In this document: one piece after another, positions 1-12,232 of the stretch | Layout: each line of letters starts with the position of its first letter | How positions within the stretch are numbered: the first letter of the stretch is position 1 | Assembly: GCA_004369045.1 (NCBI GenBank) | Contig: ML213506.1 | Span: forward strand, 1,118,264 to 1,182,263 | Source of the DNA: Heliocybe sulcata | Lineage: Eukaryota > Basidiomycota > Agaricomycetes > Gloeophyllales > Gloeophyllaceae | Direction: 5' to 3' | Length of the DNA: 64,000 nt | Notes under the pieces: model-generated | What the model saw: only the letters and a program-made list of their open reading frames with translations | Databases searched by the model: none | What the model was told of the DNA's origin: nothing | Position numbers and translations under genes: made by a program

Positions 1-1855
1 ATCCGTTAGCCAAGTTTACCTCAGCCATCCCAATCTGCTCATCCTGAAGGCACCTGAGCTCTTACGACTGCGTTCCGTGGCTCGTACGTTGACCCTGAAC
101 ACGACCCAGACCCAGAATCTCCACTCCTCGCATGGGTTCCTCTAGTCCTGCATCCGCATCATCACGCGCCCTCGTTCCCCCACGGTATCCCGCAAACCGT
201 AAGACTCCCTCCATCATGCAACCACTCGCAACATCAAACATCAAGCACTAGCCTAACTCTAATACCTGCACAACTACTTACTTACTCCACACCGGCTGGG
301 AGAAGCAATAGCGCTTGACATATTGGCATATTGGCAGAACCGACGCGCTCTTCTTCCAATATCCGTTACCTCCGTCCGGGCTTCCGAGGGTTGTGATGGT
401 AGTATTACAGTTAGATACCGGGCCTATATTCAGCCCTGGCCTTGACGAACTACCATATCATTTCCTTAGGGCTTGCTGTTTGACGTTCCTCGCCAACAAT
501 ACCTCCGCCCTGGCCATGCGAACGCTGCGTCCTCGTGGCTCTCCAACTGTACCTTCCGTCCCAAAATTTACTGGAGATGTCTATATTTACGACATCGTGT
601 CTGGAAAGTCGGGCCCGCAATGCCTCCGCCTTTCGAGCTTACGTCGGTTCCGTGGTCTGCTCGATCGCTGTCTCTGGTCCTCGTTGCTGGAATTCTTGTG
701 GACCTCTCCCCATGTATCATGTATGGCACTCTTTGTCTATTGTCTTCCTGGTCTTTCCCGTCTGCGATAAATAGTATGTTGCAAGCCCCATGGCGTCCAC
801 GTCGTTCATAGCAATTAGGCAATCACAACTCCCAATACGACGCCTCTCGGCCGCTGTCTTTTCACCACGTCCTCAATCGATACTTGAGCATCCCTTCTTA
901 TAGGCCCTTCCTACATCAGAACCGAACCTCGCCTTATAGCAAGCCCTGCGCCATCCGCCCGTCCTGGTAGCCATGCATCCCCACATAAATAACGCCTTCG
1001 AAGATCCCTCTCTCATGTGCTCGTATATTACGAGTTCGCGACCATCCATCTCCGCGGCACCCATGTTCCCTGGCTTTCCATGCTGGCCGTATTCCCAAGC
1101 TGCACTTCCAATACTATCTGTATGGTATTCCGCGCTCCTCCCCGACGTTGGACCCATACGTCTCTGAAGTCTGGCCACCGGCTCCGCTGTTCTGCGCCAC
1201 ATGAACTGCCTTTTCGTTCTGCTCCCGGAAAAGTACCTTCCCCCCTTCATATGATACCAGTCCATGACGCGGACATCTCGGATCCGAGCGCTCATATCGG
1301 CTTCCATCGGTCTATGAAGGCCCGGCGTATTCGACGGTGCCTAGGACCAGCTTCCAGGATCGTCGGTGGCAGCGAGCATGGCGTATACTTCCATAGTTGC
1401 CGGTGCCGGTGGCGATTCAGAGTACTGGTATGGCGACAGAAATGCTACGGAATGGTGATCTCCTTTGCGCAGTTCTCAGACACCTGTGTAGACACGCGGA
1501 CCCGCGCTTAATGGAGGAATTGGTCCCGGCCGTTGACGTTTTGACAGCGACGGGGCGGTGGTATTCACCCGTTTCACAACGACATGCTGCGTTAACTTAC
1601 GATACTCTTCTAATTATTCTCGAATGCGACGAGTACACCGATCAGTGCAGAGTGAGGTGTGCGGCTTGCCATGTTGTCCGAGATGTGTCCGTACGCGACA
1701 TCAGGGCTACACCTCTGAGATCACAAAGGACCGCCCTCGGTGAACTGCTGCTTCTGTGCATTCCAGCGTTCGACTATCAGAGACATCAACGCGTGGATCA
1801 AAACAAAGAGGAAGAGTCAACGACGTGCTCTCGCTTAGCCGCCTCGCAGCAGGCT
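1..1855. other. Stretch without a supported gene
   Basis: Open frames exist on both strands, the longest being about 144 codons on the minus strand at 873-1307 and about 164 codons on the plus strand at 1017-1511. None shows a recognisable family, and none joins to neighbours through good GT-AG signals into a longer protein. The stretch lies beyond the 3' end of the UTP6 gene. It may hold 3' UTR, the edge of a gene outside the window, or a decayed gene. I see no repeat or RNA gene in it. Confidence 0.5.
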
Positions 1856-4493
1856 CTAATCCCCTCCCTCGGCCTCCGCCTCCTGAGCCCGAGGGGCGTC
1901 CAACACCGCCCTCCACCTCGCCTCCAGCTCGACCCTCTGCGCATCCCCACACACCGCGCGCGTCCTCGCGATCGCCTCGTTCGCCTTCTGCCCTCTCCCC
2001 TTCCCCATCAACCACCCCGCATAGCCCACACACGCGCTCACCATATCCAGCCTCCTCCACTCCTCGTACACCGCTTCCACCACCCTATCATCCGCGCCCT
2101 CGCCCTCGCTTAGAAGCGCGAACACGTCTCCCCACACGCGCGCAGACACAAAGTACTCCCTCGCCAAGCGGCGCACGAGCTGCACATCGTGCGCATCTCG
2201 CAGTCTGATGTACCGCAACAGCAGGTCCTCGTGCACGCCTCGCAGACTATCAGCTCGCATGCTTTCTCTTAACAGCGTCTAGAAAGAGAAGGGAAAAAGG
2301 AAAGTGCGCATCAGAATCCTAGACCTAACCATAACGCATGTCGAACAGCGGCGCGAGCTCACCTCGACCAATCGAATCTTCTCTGCCTTGGGTGCAGCGC
2401 TGTCCTCCTCAAGCCGTTGGACGCCCCAAGTCCAGACTTGCTTCACGATGGACAAATCGTCTTTGTTCGCCCCACTGATCGCTTTCCTTGCCTCCTCCCA
2501 TACTTTCATCGCCTCGCTCTCCTCGTTAAACTCGCTCTCGATTTCCAACCGCGCGAGCCAGACAGATGACCAGCCCTCCAGGCCTTGACTCCCCGCTTGT
2601 TGTGCAGTATATTTGCTCGCGAGCTTCAGTAGTTTTTTCTGCGGATATGCAGAAGGTCGGAGCAGCAGGAGCAGCCGGAGATGCGCCGCGAGAAGGGTTG
2701 GAGACGGCGAAGGTGATTGAGACGTTAATGAATGCAGCGATGAAAGGAGATATAGTTTCTATTTGCGAGTATTCGCCAAGGGTTGTCAGTACTATGGACT
2801 TATGTAGAAGCCAATTAATACAACGCACCAGGTTCTCGTCCAAATCCTCTTTGTTGCACCAGCTCGCAACGAATGCCACGTACTCCTTCTCCATCGCCTG
2901 CCTCGTATCCTCCTCTTTCTTGTTTCTACCCGCCTGCTCAGATCCCCATACTTCCTTCACCCCTCGCACCATCTCTTCGTTCGCATTTCGCAACGCATCC
3001 ACCAAATCCACGTTCTCGCCATGGAAGAACCTCTGTGCGAGGAGATGAACTGCACCAGGTTCCGTGGATAGCGTGCTTCTGAGGAGAGTGTACAGATGGT
3101 CCAAGAGGGAAGCGCGCAAAGGCGGCGGGGAAGGGTAGGTGGCGAGAACATCGTGCAGGGATGTGAACAAGGATAGGCTGGGTAGCGCTGTAGCAGAGGC
3201 CATGAAGACGACAAAGGCAGAGTATAGCTGAGGAACGTACGCACCTTTCACGGCATTCGAAATGACGGCTTTAACAATGGCGCCATCCAAAATCTGCCTT
3301 CTAGCCTCCTCGTTCTCATCCCCTCTTTCCTTCTCCCCCTCACCATCAACGTCCATCCCATCCTCATCCAGCCCAAACCCAGCTCCCACATCCTCACTAT
3401 CTCCAGCCAGAACTCGACTTATTCCCCTTTTCTCCCTTCCCTTCCCCTTCGTATCTAGCCCAAGCACACTCCAACGTCGCCTGACGCTCTCTACCCAGCC
3501 CATCTCCATCTTCAGGTACTCCCGCCACATGTCTACGCTCTCAGGGTTCATGCGGATGCCGCGTTGGAGCAATGTGCGTGCTGCCGAGGGTGAGAGGCGG
3601 GAGAGTTCGTGTTGGGCGGCAAGGACGTAGAGCGGTGGGTGGGTTAGATGTAGCTGTAAGGCACTGGTCCATTTGCAGTATGGTCAGTCTCGACACAGGT
3701 TATGAAGAAACGAGTACGTGGTCGCTACACTCACCGAGCTGTTATCCTCCCTACTAGCGCCTTCGCACCCTCCTTTTTGGCAAGCTCGATGTATTGAATC
3801 CATAGGCCGACGTCTCCCTTGAACTTCTTCAAAGCACGCTCGAAAATTTGAAACTGCCGGCGGACAAGCGCATAGTCAGAGATGGATGGTTCCAGTCTCT
3901 GCAAGTCTGATGACCGTGGTCAGAGTGACTCTACAGCGATAATCCCCTCATTTCACGCTGGCACAGCAAGATCGAGGGGGTGATGTAAAAGGGCACGGGA
4001 GAGGTAACCTATGTGGAACATTGCGAACGCACGGAATCAGCTCCTGACACTCGGACGTGCAGAATGTCCCACATAGGGAACCAGTCCGGGGAAAAGGATA
4101 ATCTATGACTTCAGACTTACTCAATCTCTCGACCCTCTTCCTTCGTAATGCCTCCAACCCCATTTCATATGCTGCATACCTCAAGAAGTCTGCCTGCTTC
4201 GGGATACGCCTGACTAGAGCGGTTTCGAACGCGGTCCGCTTCTTCATGATTTGTTTCGTCTCATTCTGCCGTCCATTGAAGAGGTTTGCGTGAAGAGAGC
4301 AGAAGAGGTGAGGTGAATATAGGCCTCTGGTTCGGAAACGTAAAGCGAGCCTGCTCACTCACTTGTGTGAAGAGACCTTTCTGGACTAGGTCCTTGAGCT
4401 CCGAGAGCATCTGAGGGTGTCATAGGACCATCGTCGACAGGGAACCCCGAATTAGCACCGTACCTGCTCCTGCTGGAACTGCACCCTCTCCAT
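1856..4493 (-). CDS. UTP6: U3 snoRNA-associated protein 6 (UTP6), SSU processome
   Basis: This is a nucleolar HAT-repeat protein of the SSU processome, needed for 18S rRNA maturation. The first exon (4464-4493) reads MERVQFQQEQ. A second exon encodes MLSELKDLVQKGLFTQ, and after an intron comes NETKQIMKKRTAFE, followed by RRIPKQADFLRYAAYEMGLE. This is the family's N-terminal pattern (compare human LFSHAEIKAIIKKASDLEYK). Later exons carry HAT-like helices such as MLQRGIRMNPESVDMWREYL and KVWEEARKAISGANKDD, and the last exon ends in EAEAEGGD. At least eight short introns interrupt it. An acidic insert (about 3330-3400) lies between HAT repeats. The start was chosen as the only Met giving the family N-terminus. 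It is divergent from the gene at 4850. The identification is firm; the inner exon borders are approximate. Confidence 0.88.
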
Positions 4494-4849
4494 CTTGTAT
4501 AGTTAGGATCCTGGAACACGGTCTTGACCAGACTGAGTAAATTTTGGACGAGCTTGAAATAAAGCAAGTCGCGCCTAAACCCAGAGCGGAATTAGAGTAC
4601 TTTTTAAGTTTCGCGAGCGAATAGCGCAGGAATAGTTGTGATATAGGATGCAACTGTATGGTGTCGGCGGCGGGATCAGAAGAGGCTAAGAAAGGACATA
4701 AAGCAGAGTCCCGTCAAAGTACTGTCGACGCGAACCTGGAACTGCCGCCATCCAGCGGAGTGCCAAAATTGCCTGACGCTCGACTATCTTCTTACTCTCC
4801 TCCTTGACGTTGCCAGCGTGTTCTGCTTGTTTAATAGATTGACTGTACG
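4494..4849. promoter_or_regulatory. Divergent promoter between UTP6 and the Ser/Pro-rich gene
   Basis: These 356 bases separate two divergent start codons, so both promoters must lie here or overlap. I see no clear TATA box, and parts are moderately AT-rich (for example 4595-4615). No RNA gene or repeat was recognised. Confidence 0.4.
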
Positions 4850-6356
4850 ATGCCCCAGAAAACGCAGAGACCTGGCTTGACTCGCACGCATTCTCGATCC
4901 TCGTCGGGCGGCGGATCCTCCAAGCTCGGACTGAACCTGCAGTTTACCCAGAAAGACCAGGTGCCACCGAAGTTCACTGATAAGAGCAAGAAAAACGGTC
5001 TGCTGCATCATGAGGTGAGTATGTATTGATATTCACTCATCGATCGCAGTTATGTCGGCGCTGTATTGAGTCTGCGGTCGGTGAGCCTGGTCATCTAATC
5101 TAACGTGTATGCTATAGCCGCAGCAACGGCCTACATCTCCTTTTCCTCGGACAAACAGCAAGCAACGTGTTCGCTCGAAGGAGCAAATACAACCCGTGGT
5201 ACTAAAGAAACCTGCGCCGCTGACGCAAGAGATTAAACCGCGTGGAGGCAAACACAAAGTTGATTTCTCGATCGCAAGCCCGAGCAGCGACGACGATGAC
5301 GATGACGAATGGGTATCCAGTGAAGCACCCAGTCGCCAGGACTCGGACGTGGAGACGGATAAAGTCTCGCAGATAGTCCGGACACCGGTCGCGAGTGAGC
5401 CTCTCCAGCAATCTCCCTCCACTACCCCTCAGCCGCACGTCGAATCTCCCCCACCGCAGCCACCACTGCAACCGGCAAGGATCGACGCGCCAGGATTAGA
5501 CACGCCACGTGCAGAGCCCTCGTTATCTCGAGTTCCGACCGCTCAACCAAATGAGTCGCTAGCCCAGGCAGTGCCCGCTCGTGTGCCCTCAGCGCCTGCC
5601 AGATTCGACGAGAACGGAGAGGCGCAGCAGCAGCAGCATCCGGATGAGCGCTCCAAGACTCCTACCACCTCCTCGCACCAACGGTCACCATCGAAGCGAC
5701 AGTCTGCTCAACTCGCCATGTCCCGTCCTCCTTCCATGTACTCTGTCCACAGCAAAGGCGACGGCCCTCTCCGACCACACCCTCTGATTCGCGGCCACTC
5801 CTACGGCCAAGGCATCCAGCCACCGAAACCTACACCTCTCGCGCCTCTCACCACTGTTACTGCTGACGCAGCCCCTGCGAAACTCTCATCAACTTCCCCG
5901 CCTTCGTCTATCGTGGGAAAATTCGCATCCTCCCCTTCCTCCCCCGAGTCAGTCGGCTCGCCTTCCCAAGCTTCCCTCCGTCGCACGTCCATCTCCTCAG
6001 CGCGGTCCGTTGCCACGCTCCCTGGGAGCGGCGCACCCTCACACACAGCTGGTCGATCAGGGCACGACCGGAATCGCACCCTGTCTACCATCTCTTCCTC
6101 TTCCACTGGCTCCATGGCCGCGCTCTCTTCTCTTGCACATAACCATCTCCCGCCAGCTTCGCGCCCCGCGACGCCGTCGTTCGTTTCCCACTTCCCGCCA
6201 CCGCCACCCAACATCGAGTCTATCCACCCTCTCCTCCCTCCGCCATACCTGACCACGCATCTCACCGTGGTGGCGTATCGGAATCCCATCCAGGAGTCAT
6301 TCGACAGGGTGGTTAGGGCCAAACAACAAATGGCGAGAACAGGCATCTCTCGCTAG
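4850..6356 (+). CDS. Ser/Pro-rich protein with acidic motif, possibly DUF3295/Mks1-like
   Basis: Two exons (4850-5014 and 5118-6356) give 467 residues. The N-terminus is basic and Ser-rich with a short conserved-looking block SSKLGLNLQFTQKD. About residue 110 comes an acidic run SSDDDDDDEWVSSE, and then a long disordered Ser/Pro stretch. The C-terminus is ordered and probably conserved: PPYLTTHLTVVAYRNPIQES, then FDRVVRAKQQMARTGISR. The acidic Trp motif recalls fungal DUF3295/Mks1-type regulators, but this is memory of a pattern, not a search. The intron has a GTGAGT donor and a CTATAG acceptor, and the frame is kept. No enzyme motif is visible. It may be a signalling or nuclear regulatory protein; the function is not known. 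Confidence 0.7.
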
Positions 6357-7071
6357 CATCTCCGTACATACTGTAATAATCCTGTGAGTGCTATTTTATC
6401 TGCTGTTCCCTTTCCTAAGTTAATGGTGGCTGTAGGCATTTTGAATCCGCTTCCCAGCATTCATGATATGCATGCGCCTCGGACGTTAGATAGCCATGAA
6501 ATCTGGAACCCTCCTGTCTGTACTCCTAAATTGATGCACTATTTATCGCCGCCCGGTAAACCCCATCCGAAATATAGACTATCATGTATGCTCTTCTGCT
6601 AACCTCTGCAGCTTCTGATCAGTCAATGTCCGGTCATCAAGATGCGTAAATTAAGGTGCGTGTGCGCTGGCATAGCATATCATGCCGCTGGCAGTCTCCC
6701 TATCCCAGCTCCATGCCGCACTACTCCAAACAAGCCTCTGGCATTCAAGATGTCAATCATTCAACAGAAGGTAACCATTGCTGCAGCGTGTCTGGGAAAC
6801 CGAAGAATCCTCCACGCCTATGTGGCTGCAAATTCAAGAATTCAAGAGCGGTCTCTGTCACTTTGAAATCCTTTGCCCCTGCATTCACTTCCGCTTGGGC
6901 AATAGGTGAGTGAGTGTATTTGAATTCTATGCCCGTCACACGCGTCCGTCGCACCAGCGAGACGACGACTTATAGCTGGGATCCTACACGTCCACACTCA
7001 CGCAATGTCGAAACAGCGCTATGATATCGTGGTATCCTATTTTTAATGCACTGCTAGACGCCATTACCACC
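6357..7071. other. Convergent intergenic region
   Basis: This lies between the 3' ends of two convergent genes. Short open frames at 6384-6602 and 6642-6913 have no recognisable family and no good splice partners. It probably holds the two 3' UTRs. No repeat was seen. Confidence 0.45.
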
Positions 7072-8166
7072 TTATATTCGCGAGATTGGTTGGGTAGCTT
7101 CCTGTAGATTACGCTGCCGCTCTTCATAATTCCAGCTGTCTAGTCCACCAAAATCGATCTTGATCGAGCCTGAAGCAATATTCAACTGTAACTCTGGGAT
7201 GTGACTCGCTCGAACACGCCAGCTATCTCCTCTGCTGCGGTGTCAGCCATCAGGTTCACCCACTGTCAGACTGATGAACTCACGTAGCAGTCCCGTAAGG
7301 CGCGTCTGCACTCTTCTGGCTCACGAGCCTCACGCACCCATCCCGATTACTCTGCGCGTCGTATACCCATATCGTTTTGCCAAGGTAAATCTCCTGCCAG
7401 CCGTCATGGTCTATTAAACGGTTCGGGGGTTTGATACGCTTTATGCCTGAGCCAAAGGCGGGCAGAGGTGCGGCACGGAGTGACACGTCGTTGAGAAGCC
7501 GGAGGGCAGATAGATTGGAGGTAATGGGGCTGGAGGCAGAGGAGTGGTCGGAAGGGGAGCCGAGAGATAGGATGTGGAACATGAATGGGGCCTCGTTCGC
7601 GGAACTAGATGGCTGTAGCTCGTCTTCATCATCTTCATCATCTTCGTCCTCGTCCATAGCATCGTGGTCATCTTCCTCCTCACCCTCCGCATCAGGTTCG
7701 GCATCCTCGGGCGAGTCAGAGAGCAAATCATTCTTTACCTCCACCAGCTCGGCGCAGAATGTATTCCAGGCATCTGCGTCCGAGTAATCCGTTCTGACGA
7801 TGATACCTTCCCCAGGTGGCTGCGTGCTGATTGCGTCTGAAGGATCTCCATCGCTTAAGAACTCATATGGTACGTTAGGATCAAATGCCTGTGTGTAATT
7901 CCCGTCTACGTCAGTAACAACCCAGAGAAAAACAGGAGCGCGTGAAGTGCTTACAGGGAGATCCTGAGCTGCCTTCTTCTTGTCCTCCTGGGATAGATTA
8001 AAAAACTCTTCGGCGATGCGTAGCTTGAGTTTCCTTCTACCTTCTCCGGGGTGGTTCGCTTTGATGGCGGCATACCTGTTCTATGCCGGCATGAGTGGGC
8101 GGCAGTGGGCGGCTCGGATCAACCACTACTAACCACACAAAGCCGGGCGAAGAGGGTGTCAGACAT
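7072..8166 (-). CDS. Conserved fungal protein with DUF6924-like domain
   Basis: The gene starts with MSDTLFARL and continues through an intron to YAAIKANHPGEGRRKLKLRI. Later exons read AFDPNVPYEFLSDGDPSDA, then GEGIIVRTDYSDADAWNTFC, which resembles the start of the DUF6924 domain found in bacteria (I/V-VRTD-Y/F-S-D-D/A-AW). A long acidic Asp/Glu insert encoded by GAA/GAT repeats (about 7615-7700) separates it from a conserved C-terminus with RIKPPNRLIDHDGWQEIYLG. The final exons read TGDSWRVRASHIPELQLNIA and then IKIDFGGLDSWNYEERQRNL. The splice from AC|gtgagt to cgcagcag|A restores TGDSW. I recall similar proteins in other Agaricomycetes, but no function is known. The Asp/Glu insert is a low-complexity expansion in the same frame. 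Confidence 0.75.
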
Positions 8167-8810
8167 CGTGATCCGTGCCACTGTCGGAGAGTACTGCTCA
8201 AAGAGTCTTCGAAGGCAAGGTTTCCCTGAGTTGTTTGGCGCTGCTTGCGCAAGTCCCGCCACTGGGGATCAATCAATGCTGAGATTATTCATTGACATAC
8301 AGGTTCCAGGAGAGCTCGAGAGTATCCTAGAAGTGCAGTCCGTGATAATCCCCGCCTGCAATAACCTCCGTCCTTACGGACCTACTAGAATCCGTGGTGA
8401 ACCAGAACGCGTCATAAACGTATATTTGCCATTCCCGAGGGGTACGTCCGTGGCGTTACAGTTTTGGCATTTATCGGCTAGCAGCTGATAGACGTCCCAC
8501 CACAGAAATGCAGGAATGAAACACACCGGACCGCGTCGCCGTCACAAGCAAGGTCGGTCCGATCGACGCTGCGACGGGAATGGTTGTTACGTCCAAGCTC
8601 GCGGACATTGTTTTCGCTGATTCGCCCCACAAGGAAGCTAGCCGAGGTCAGTTGACCTTGCTGCAGGGCACTACCCCGCATTGATCTTCCCCATATGTGG
8701 GGTTACAGTAGTTGTTGATAATATATGCGGAGAGGCGACCCCGCCCTCTTATAGTCTGATAGACGTGAGAGGCAAATCCTTGACTGCCCCCGGTCGACTT
8801 GGTTCTAACC
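8167..8810. promoter_or_regulatory. Divergent promoter region
   Basis: This region lies between the start of the DUF6924-like gene (minus) and the start of the FHS transporter (plus), so it must hold both promoters. Open frames here (8051-8488 plus and 8478-8681 minus) have no recognisable family. No repeat was identified. Confidence 0.4.
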
Positions 8811-11049
8811 ATGGCACCTCCAGCAGGCACGACAGGTCTGCCCTTTGTCTCTCATCCTCTCATGAGTTAACACCGATCTAATACTTGCAGGGACGCAATT
8901 GTCTCGTGGACGATGGGCGTTTGCCTTTGCCCTCGTCACGTCTTTATTCTTCACATGTACGTGTTTCCATGTCTGGCACGCGGCATTCCGATTTTGACGC
9001 CATCGCACAAGGGGGTTTCGCCTACGGCCTCCTTGATGTCCTCAACTCGCATTTCCAGACGGTCTTTGGCATCAGCAAGCTGCAGAGCACAATGCTCCAG
9101 CTGGCGTACTTTGTAGGCGACAACGGTGTCCATCTCTCTGTTCTCACTACTAACTACTATGCCTGAATAGGGTGCTTATCTCGTGTATGCACCGATCGCT
9201 GGCGTCTTCGTGAGTTCTCCGGCTGTGAATGATAGGTCCTGTGTTTACGGTACTCGCAGATGAGACGGTATGGCTACAAGGTACTTGCCCTTCCTACCTC
9301 ACTCAGAGCTCTGCCTCATGGTCTTCCAGAAAGGTATCCATATGGGTCTCGGACTGTATTCTCTTGGTGCGTCTCACCAAACACTCCCCGACATATTCCC
9401 GTTATAACCGCCGATCCTCCCGTTCCAGGGGCCATATTCTTCTGGCCGTCAGCCAAGTTCGAGAAGTACGGCGGCTTCGTCGGCTGTACATTCGTCATCG
9501 GTCCGTCATTGTCATTCTAACTATATCACTCACGTCCGACTTACGGACTCGAAATAGGATGCGGTCTCGCGTCACTCGAAGTTGCTGCAAACTCCTACAT
9601 CGCTGTACTCGGCTCTCCGAAGTATGCCGCTGCCAGACTGAACTTCAGTCAAGGTTTTCAGGGTGTCGCATCCTTTGCAGGCCCGCTTATCGCTGGCAGA
9701 TGGTTCTTCACCGGAAAGAACGCCACTAGCTTGGACACTGTTCAATGGTACGCCTACTAGCTGTCGTCTGTCCGGCAGGAGTCGTTCATAATACCGCTCA
9801 GGGTGTACCTCGCCGTTGCGGGCCTTGGCGTTGTCCTCAACATACTATTCTAGTACGCAGAGGATTCCCCCTTTCGTACCGTTGACACTGACCGGTCTTC
9901 GTAGCTTCTGCGACCTCCCTGAGATTACGGAAGCTGCGCTTGAGGAAGAGATACATGTTGCGGGTATTACTAAGGAGCAAGAGCCTTTCTTGAAGCAATA
10001 CAGATGTATCTTCGGTTGGGTCGCCCAGACATGCTACGTGTAAGTCTTCCCCTCTTTCCCCGATTATCCTCTCTAACTTCGATCCCACTCGCCCTGAAGA
10101 GGAGCACAAGTCGGTGTCGCCTCCTTCACAGTAAATTTCCTTGTCGACCAGGGCATCGGCATCTCCCAGTCTCGTGCCTCCACCCTCTTCTCGCTATGCC
10201 AAATCACGTTCACCGTCGGGCGATTTGTCGGCGTGGCGATCCTCAACTTCATTGACCCAGCGCTGTTGCTGTCGTTATATGGCATGTGCTGTATAGCTTT
10301 CTCGATCGCAGTGTCACAGGCGAATGCGTGGGGCGGCGTTGCATGCCTTTTCTGCTTGTTCTTCTTCGAGAGTATTTGCTACCCAGTACGCCTCCCTTGT
10401 CCTCTCAACAAGGCTTAATCATTGACGCTTGGATGACCAGTGCATCTTCACCATCGGCACCAAGAACCTCGGCGTCCACACGAAGCGCGGATCCGGATTG
10501 ATTGTCATGGTACGCCCACTCTTCTGCCTTCTATCCAGATCCGATCTCGAATCTTTTACTTACCTCCGTCCGATCTCTCAAGGGCGTCGGAGGCGGTGCA
10601 TGGTGAGTGTCCTTCTCCAGACCCGTCGGGCAATCCGGGGAGCTGAAGTCGCCGCCTTTTCTTCCTTTCCCAGGTACCCACCGGCACAGGGTGGGCTCGC
10701 TGACAGCGTGAATACGAAGACGTCGTACCTCGTCCCCATGACAGGATATGTCATCATGACCATCTATGCTTTGTACGTTGCGCTTGCCTTAGTCGCCTCC
10801 GTGTCTTGAGGAGTCGCTCGCTGACATGCTATGATTCATAGCGGCATCGTGCTAGACCAGGCAGTCAAGGGCGGCTTCCGCGTCCGCAACATCGACGAGT
10901 TGGCTGTTGAGCGCATTGCCATCGCTGAGGCTTTCCCGCCCACCGCCCTGCCTGATTCGATTGCGAGGGGTAACTATCCGAAGAGCGCGCCGTCGTCGGA
11001 GTCTGACAAGAAGGTTGACGAAGAGTATGTGGAGGATGCTAAGGTTTAG
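8811..11049 (+). CDS. MFS transporter, FHS / L-fucose permease family
   Basis: This is a 12-helix sugar:proton symporter-type protein of the plasma membrane. The start is MAPPAGTTGTQLSRGRWAFA. The exon join at 8956/9010 restores FFTWGFAYGLLDVLNSHFQT, the signature of the FucP (FHS) family in TM1. Later exons give LQLAYFG, AIFFWPSAKFEKYGGFVGCT, GLASLEVAANSYIAVLG and ARLNFSQGFQGVASFAGPLI, typical of the N-terminal half. After the central loop come ASFTVNFLVDQGIGISQSRA and PPAQGGLADSVNTKTSYLVP. The C-tail is charged and probably cytosolic. About ten introns of 50-80 bases interrupt it. The family takes up L-fucose or related sugars in bacteria; the substrate in fungi is generally not known. The gene is convergent with GOT1, 156 bases away. 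Confidence 0.88.
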
Positions 11050-11204
11050 AACAAGTCGTATATTGTTCATTAGCTTGTACGTCATGGAGGACGGTGCTCC
11101 GTTGTAATGATATGTATTCCCGAGTTTCATGAGCTTGAAGATTGTATCCGCAAGCGTCGTCAGGCCGATGTAAACTAATTTTGCAGGGAGGATAATTAGA
11201 CACG

Positions 11205-11868
11205 TTAGACTACCGACGTTTGGGACCCTGCTAAGCGGTCCACAACCTGCGAGGTCCGATCCAGATGAGCAGTGGTATGCATAGAGGATAGCCAGTGGCC
11301 TTACCACTCTTATATAAGGTAGCGATAATAGCTGGCCGATGAACGGCAGTTGTCGCAGGAAGGTTATAATAACGGGGAAAAAATCGCTATTCGCGGCAGA
11401 GAAACAGGTTCAATTATGAGGGACACCATAGGTCAAGAGGGCAGAAGGGACTCACCCGAACAAGTTCAGGAATCCGAATGTCTCCACGATCACACCAATG
11501 AACGGCCACTTGAGGAACACGAGCAGGATACCGCCTATGAAGCATATCGTTCCCCGTAGCTTGTTCTTCCGTGCGAAGAAGTAGAACGTTCGCTGCGGAC
11601 CAATAATCAGCGTGATTCCAATGAGGAATGCAATCTGCATGAAGCTACTCAGTCAAGGTACACTATGAGGAGTTGACGATGAGGACATACGTTTCCCAGC
11701 GCCAGTAATGCTCCGTCAAAGAACATTATCACTCCCAACATCATAAACAAGGCGCCAAACGAGGTGGCTGCCACACCAATCTCTGCCGGAGACACCAGTG
11801 ATCAGGTATGCGAGAATCATTTGAAGAGGGCAGAGACTCGAACTTTGAAGGTCCGTTAACCACATCAT
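11205..11868 (-). CDS. GOT1: Golgi transport protein Got1
   Basis: This is a small four-helix membrane protein of ER-Golgi vesicles that assists COPII and Golgi fusion steps. The exons read MMWLTDLQ, then KIGVAATSFGALFMMLGVIM, FFDGALLALGN, IAFLIGITLIIGPQRTFYFF, KLRGTICFIGGILLVFLKWP, FIGVIVETFGFLNLFG, DFFPVIITFLRQLPFIGQLL, and end RVVVDRLAGSQTSVV. This matches the family end to end (human GOLT1B has TDTQKIGMGLTGFG and RTFRFF). Four introns are inferred, and all joins keep the frame. Either of two adjacent Met codons could start it. The family identification is secure. Confidence 0.9.
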
Positions 11869-12232
11869 GTCAGCGAGCGTATCACAGAGGCCTGTGGAAT
11901 AGTCGTTAAGAGGAGAAGCAGAAAAATGCTGAAGACAGCAATCGACGTGTCCTGGTGCGGCGGACGTGGAGACGTGTCGAGGTCATGCTCATGCGCACGG
12001 CACTGGATGCGGTGCTAGCCACGTGGGACCGCACCTGCATCGATGGTAATATTTATGCCCGATGGTAATATTTATGCAACACGCTGGTAACGATACACAA
12101 AACTACTTCTACAGTATGCCAGACACATGGCCTGAATGACCATTCTTTTTGATAAAACAACGAGGAGAGATAATACAAAAAATGGCGCTCTGCAGTCACT
12201 CGTTTCTTTCGTCCTGCCGAGATTTCATTCGT
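11869..12232. promoter_or_regulatory. GOT1 upstream region
   Basis: This is the 5' flank of GOT1 and the 3' flank of the kinase gene. It holds a perfect 18-of-19-base tandem duplication at 12041-12078 and an AT-rich stretch at 12150-12185. No other feature was recognised. Confidence 0.4.
12041..12078. repeat. Tandem 19-bp duplication upstream of GOT1
   Basis: The unit cgatggtaatatttatgc is present twice head to tail, with only the nineteenth base differing. It lies about 175-210 bases upstream of the GOT1 start. It may be a recent slippage event or a doubled regulatory site. Confidence 0.8.

Noticed and set aside
873-1307. A 144-codon minus-strand frame
   Set aside because: Its composition (many Arg, Met, Gly, Trp), lack of a family and overlap with an equally long plus-strand frame suggest chance.
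1756-2208. Pro/Ser-rich plus-strand frame
   Set aside because: It is antisense to the last UTP6 exons, which are clearly coding on the minus strand.
7431-7787. Ser-rich plus-strand frame with a long serine run
   Set aside because: It is the reverse strand of the Asp/Glu repeat in the DUF6924-like gene.
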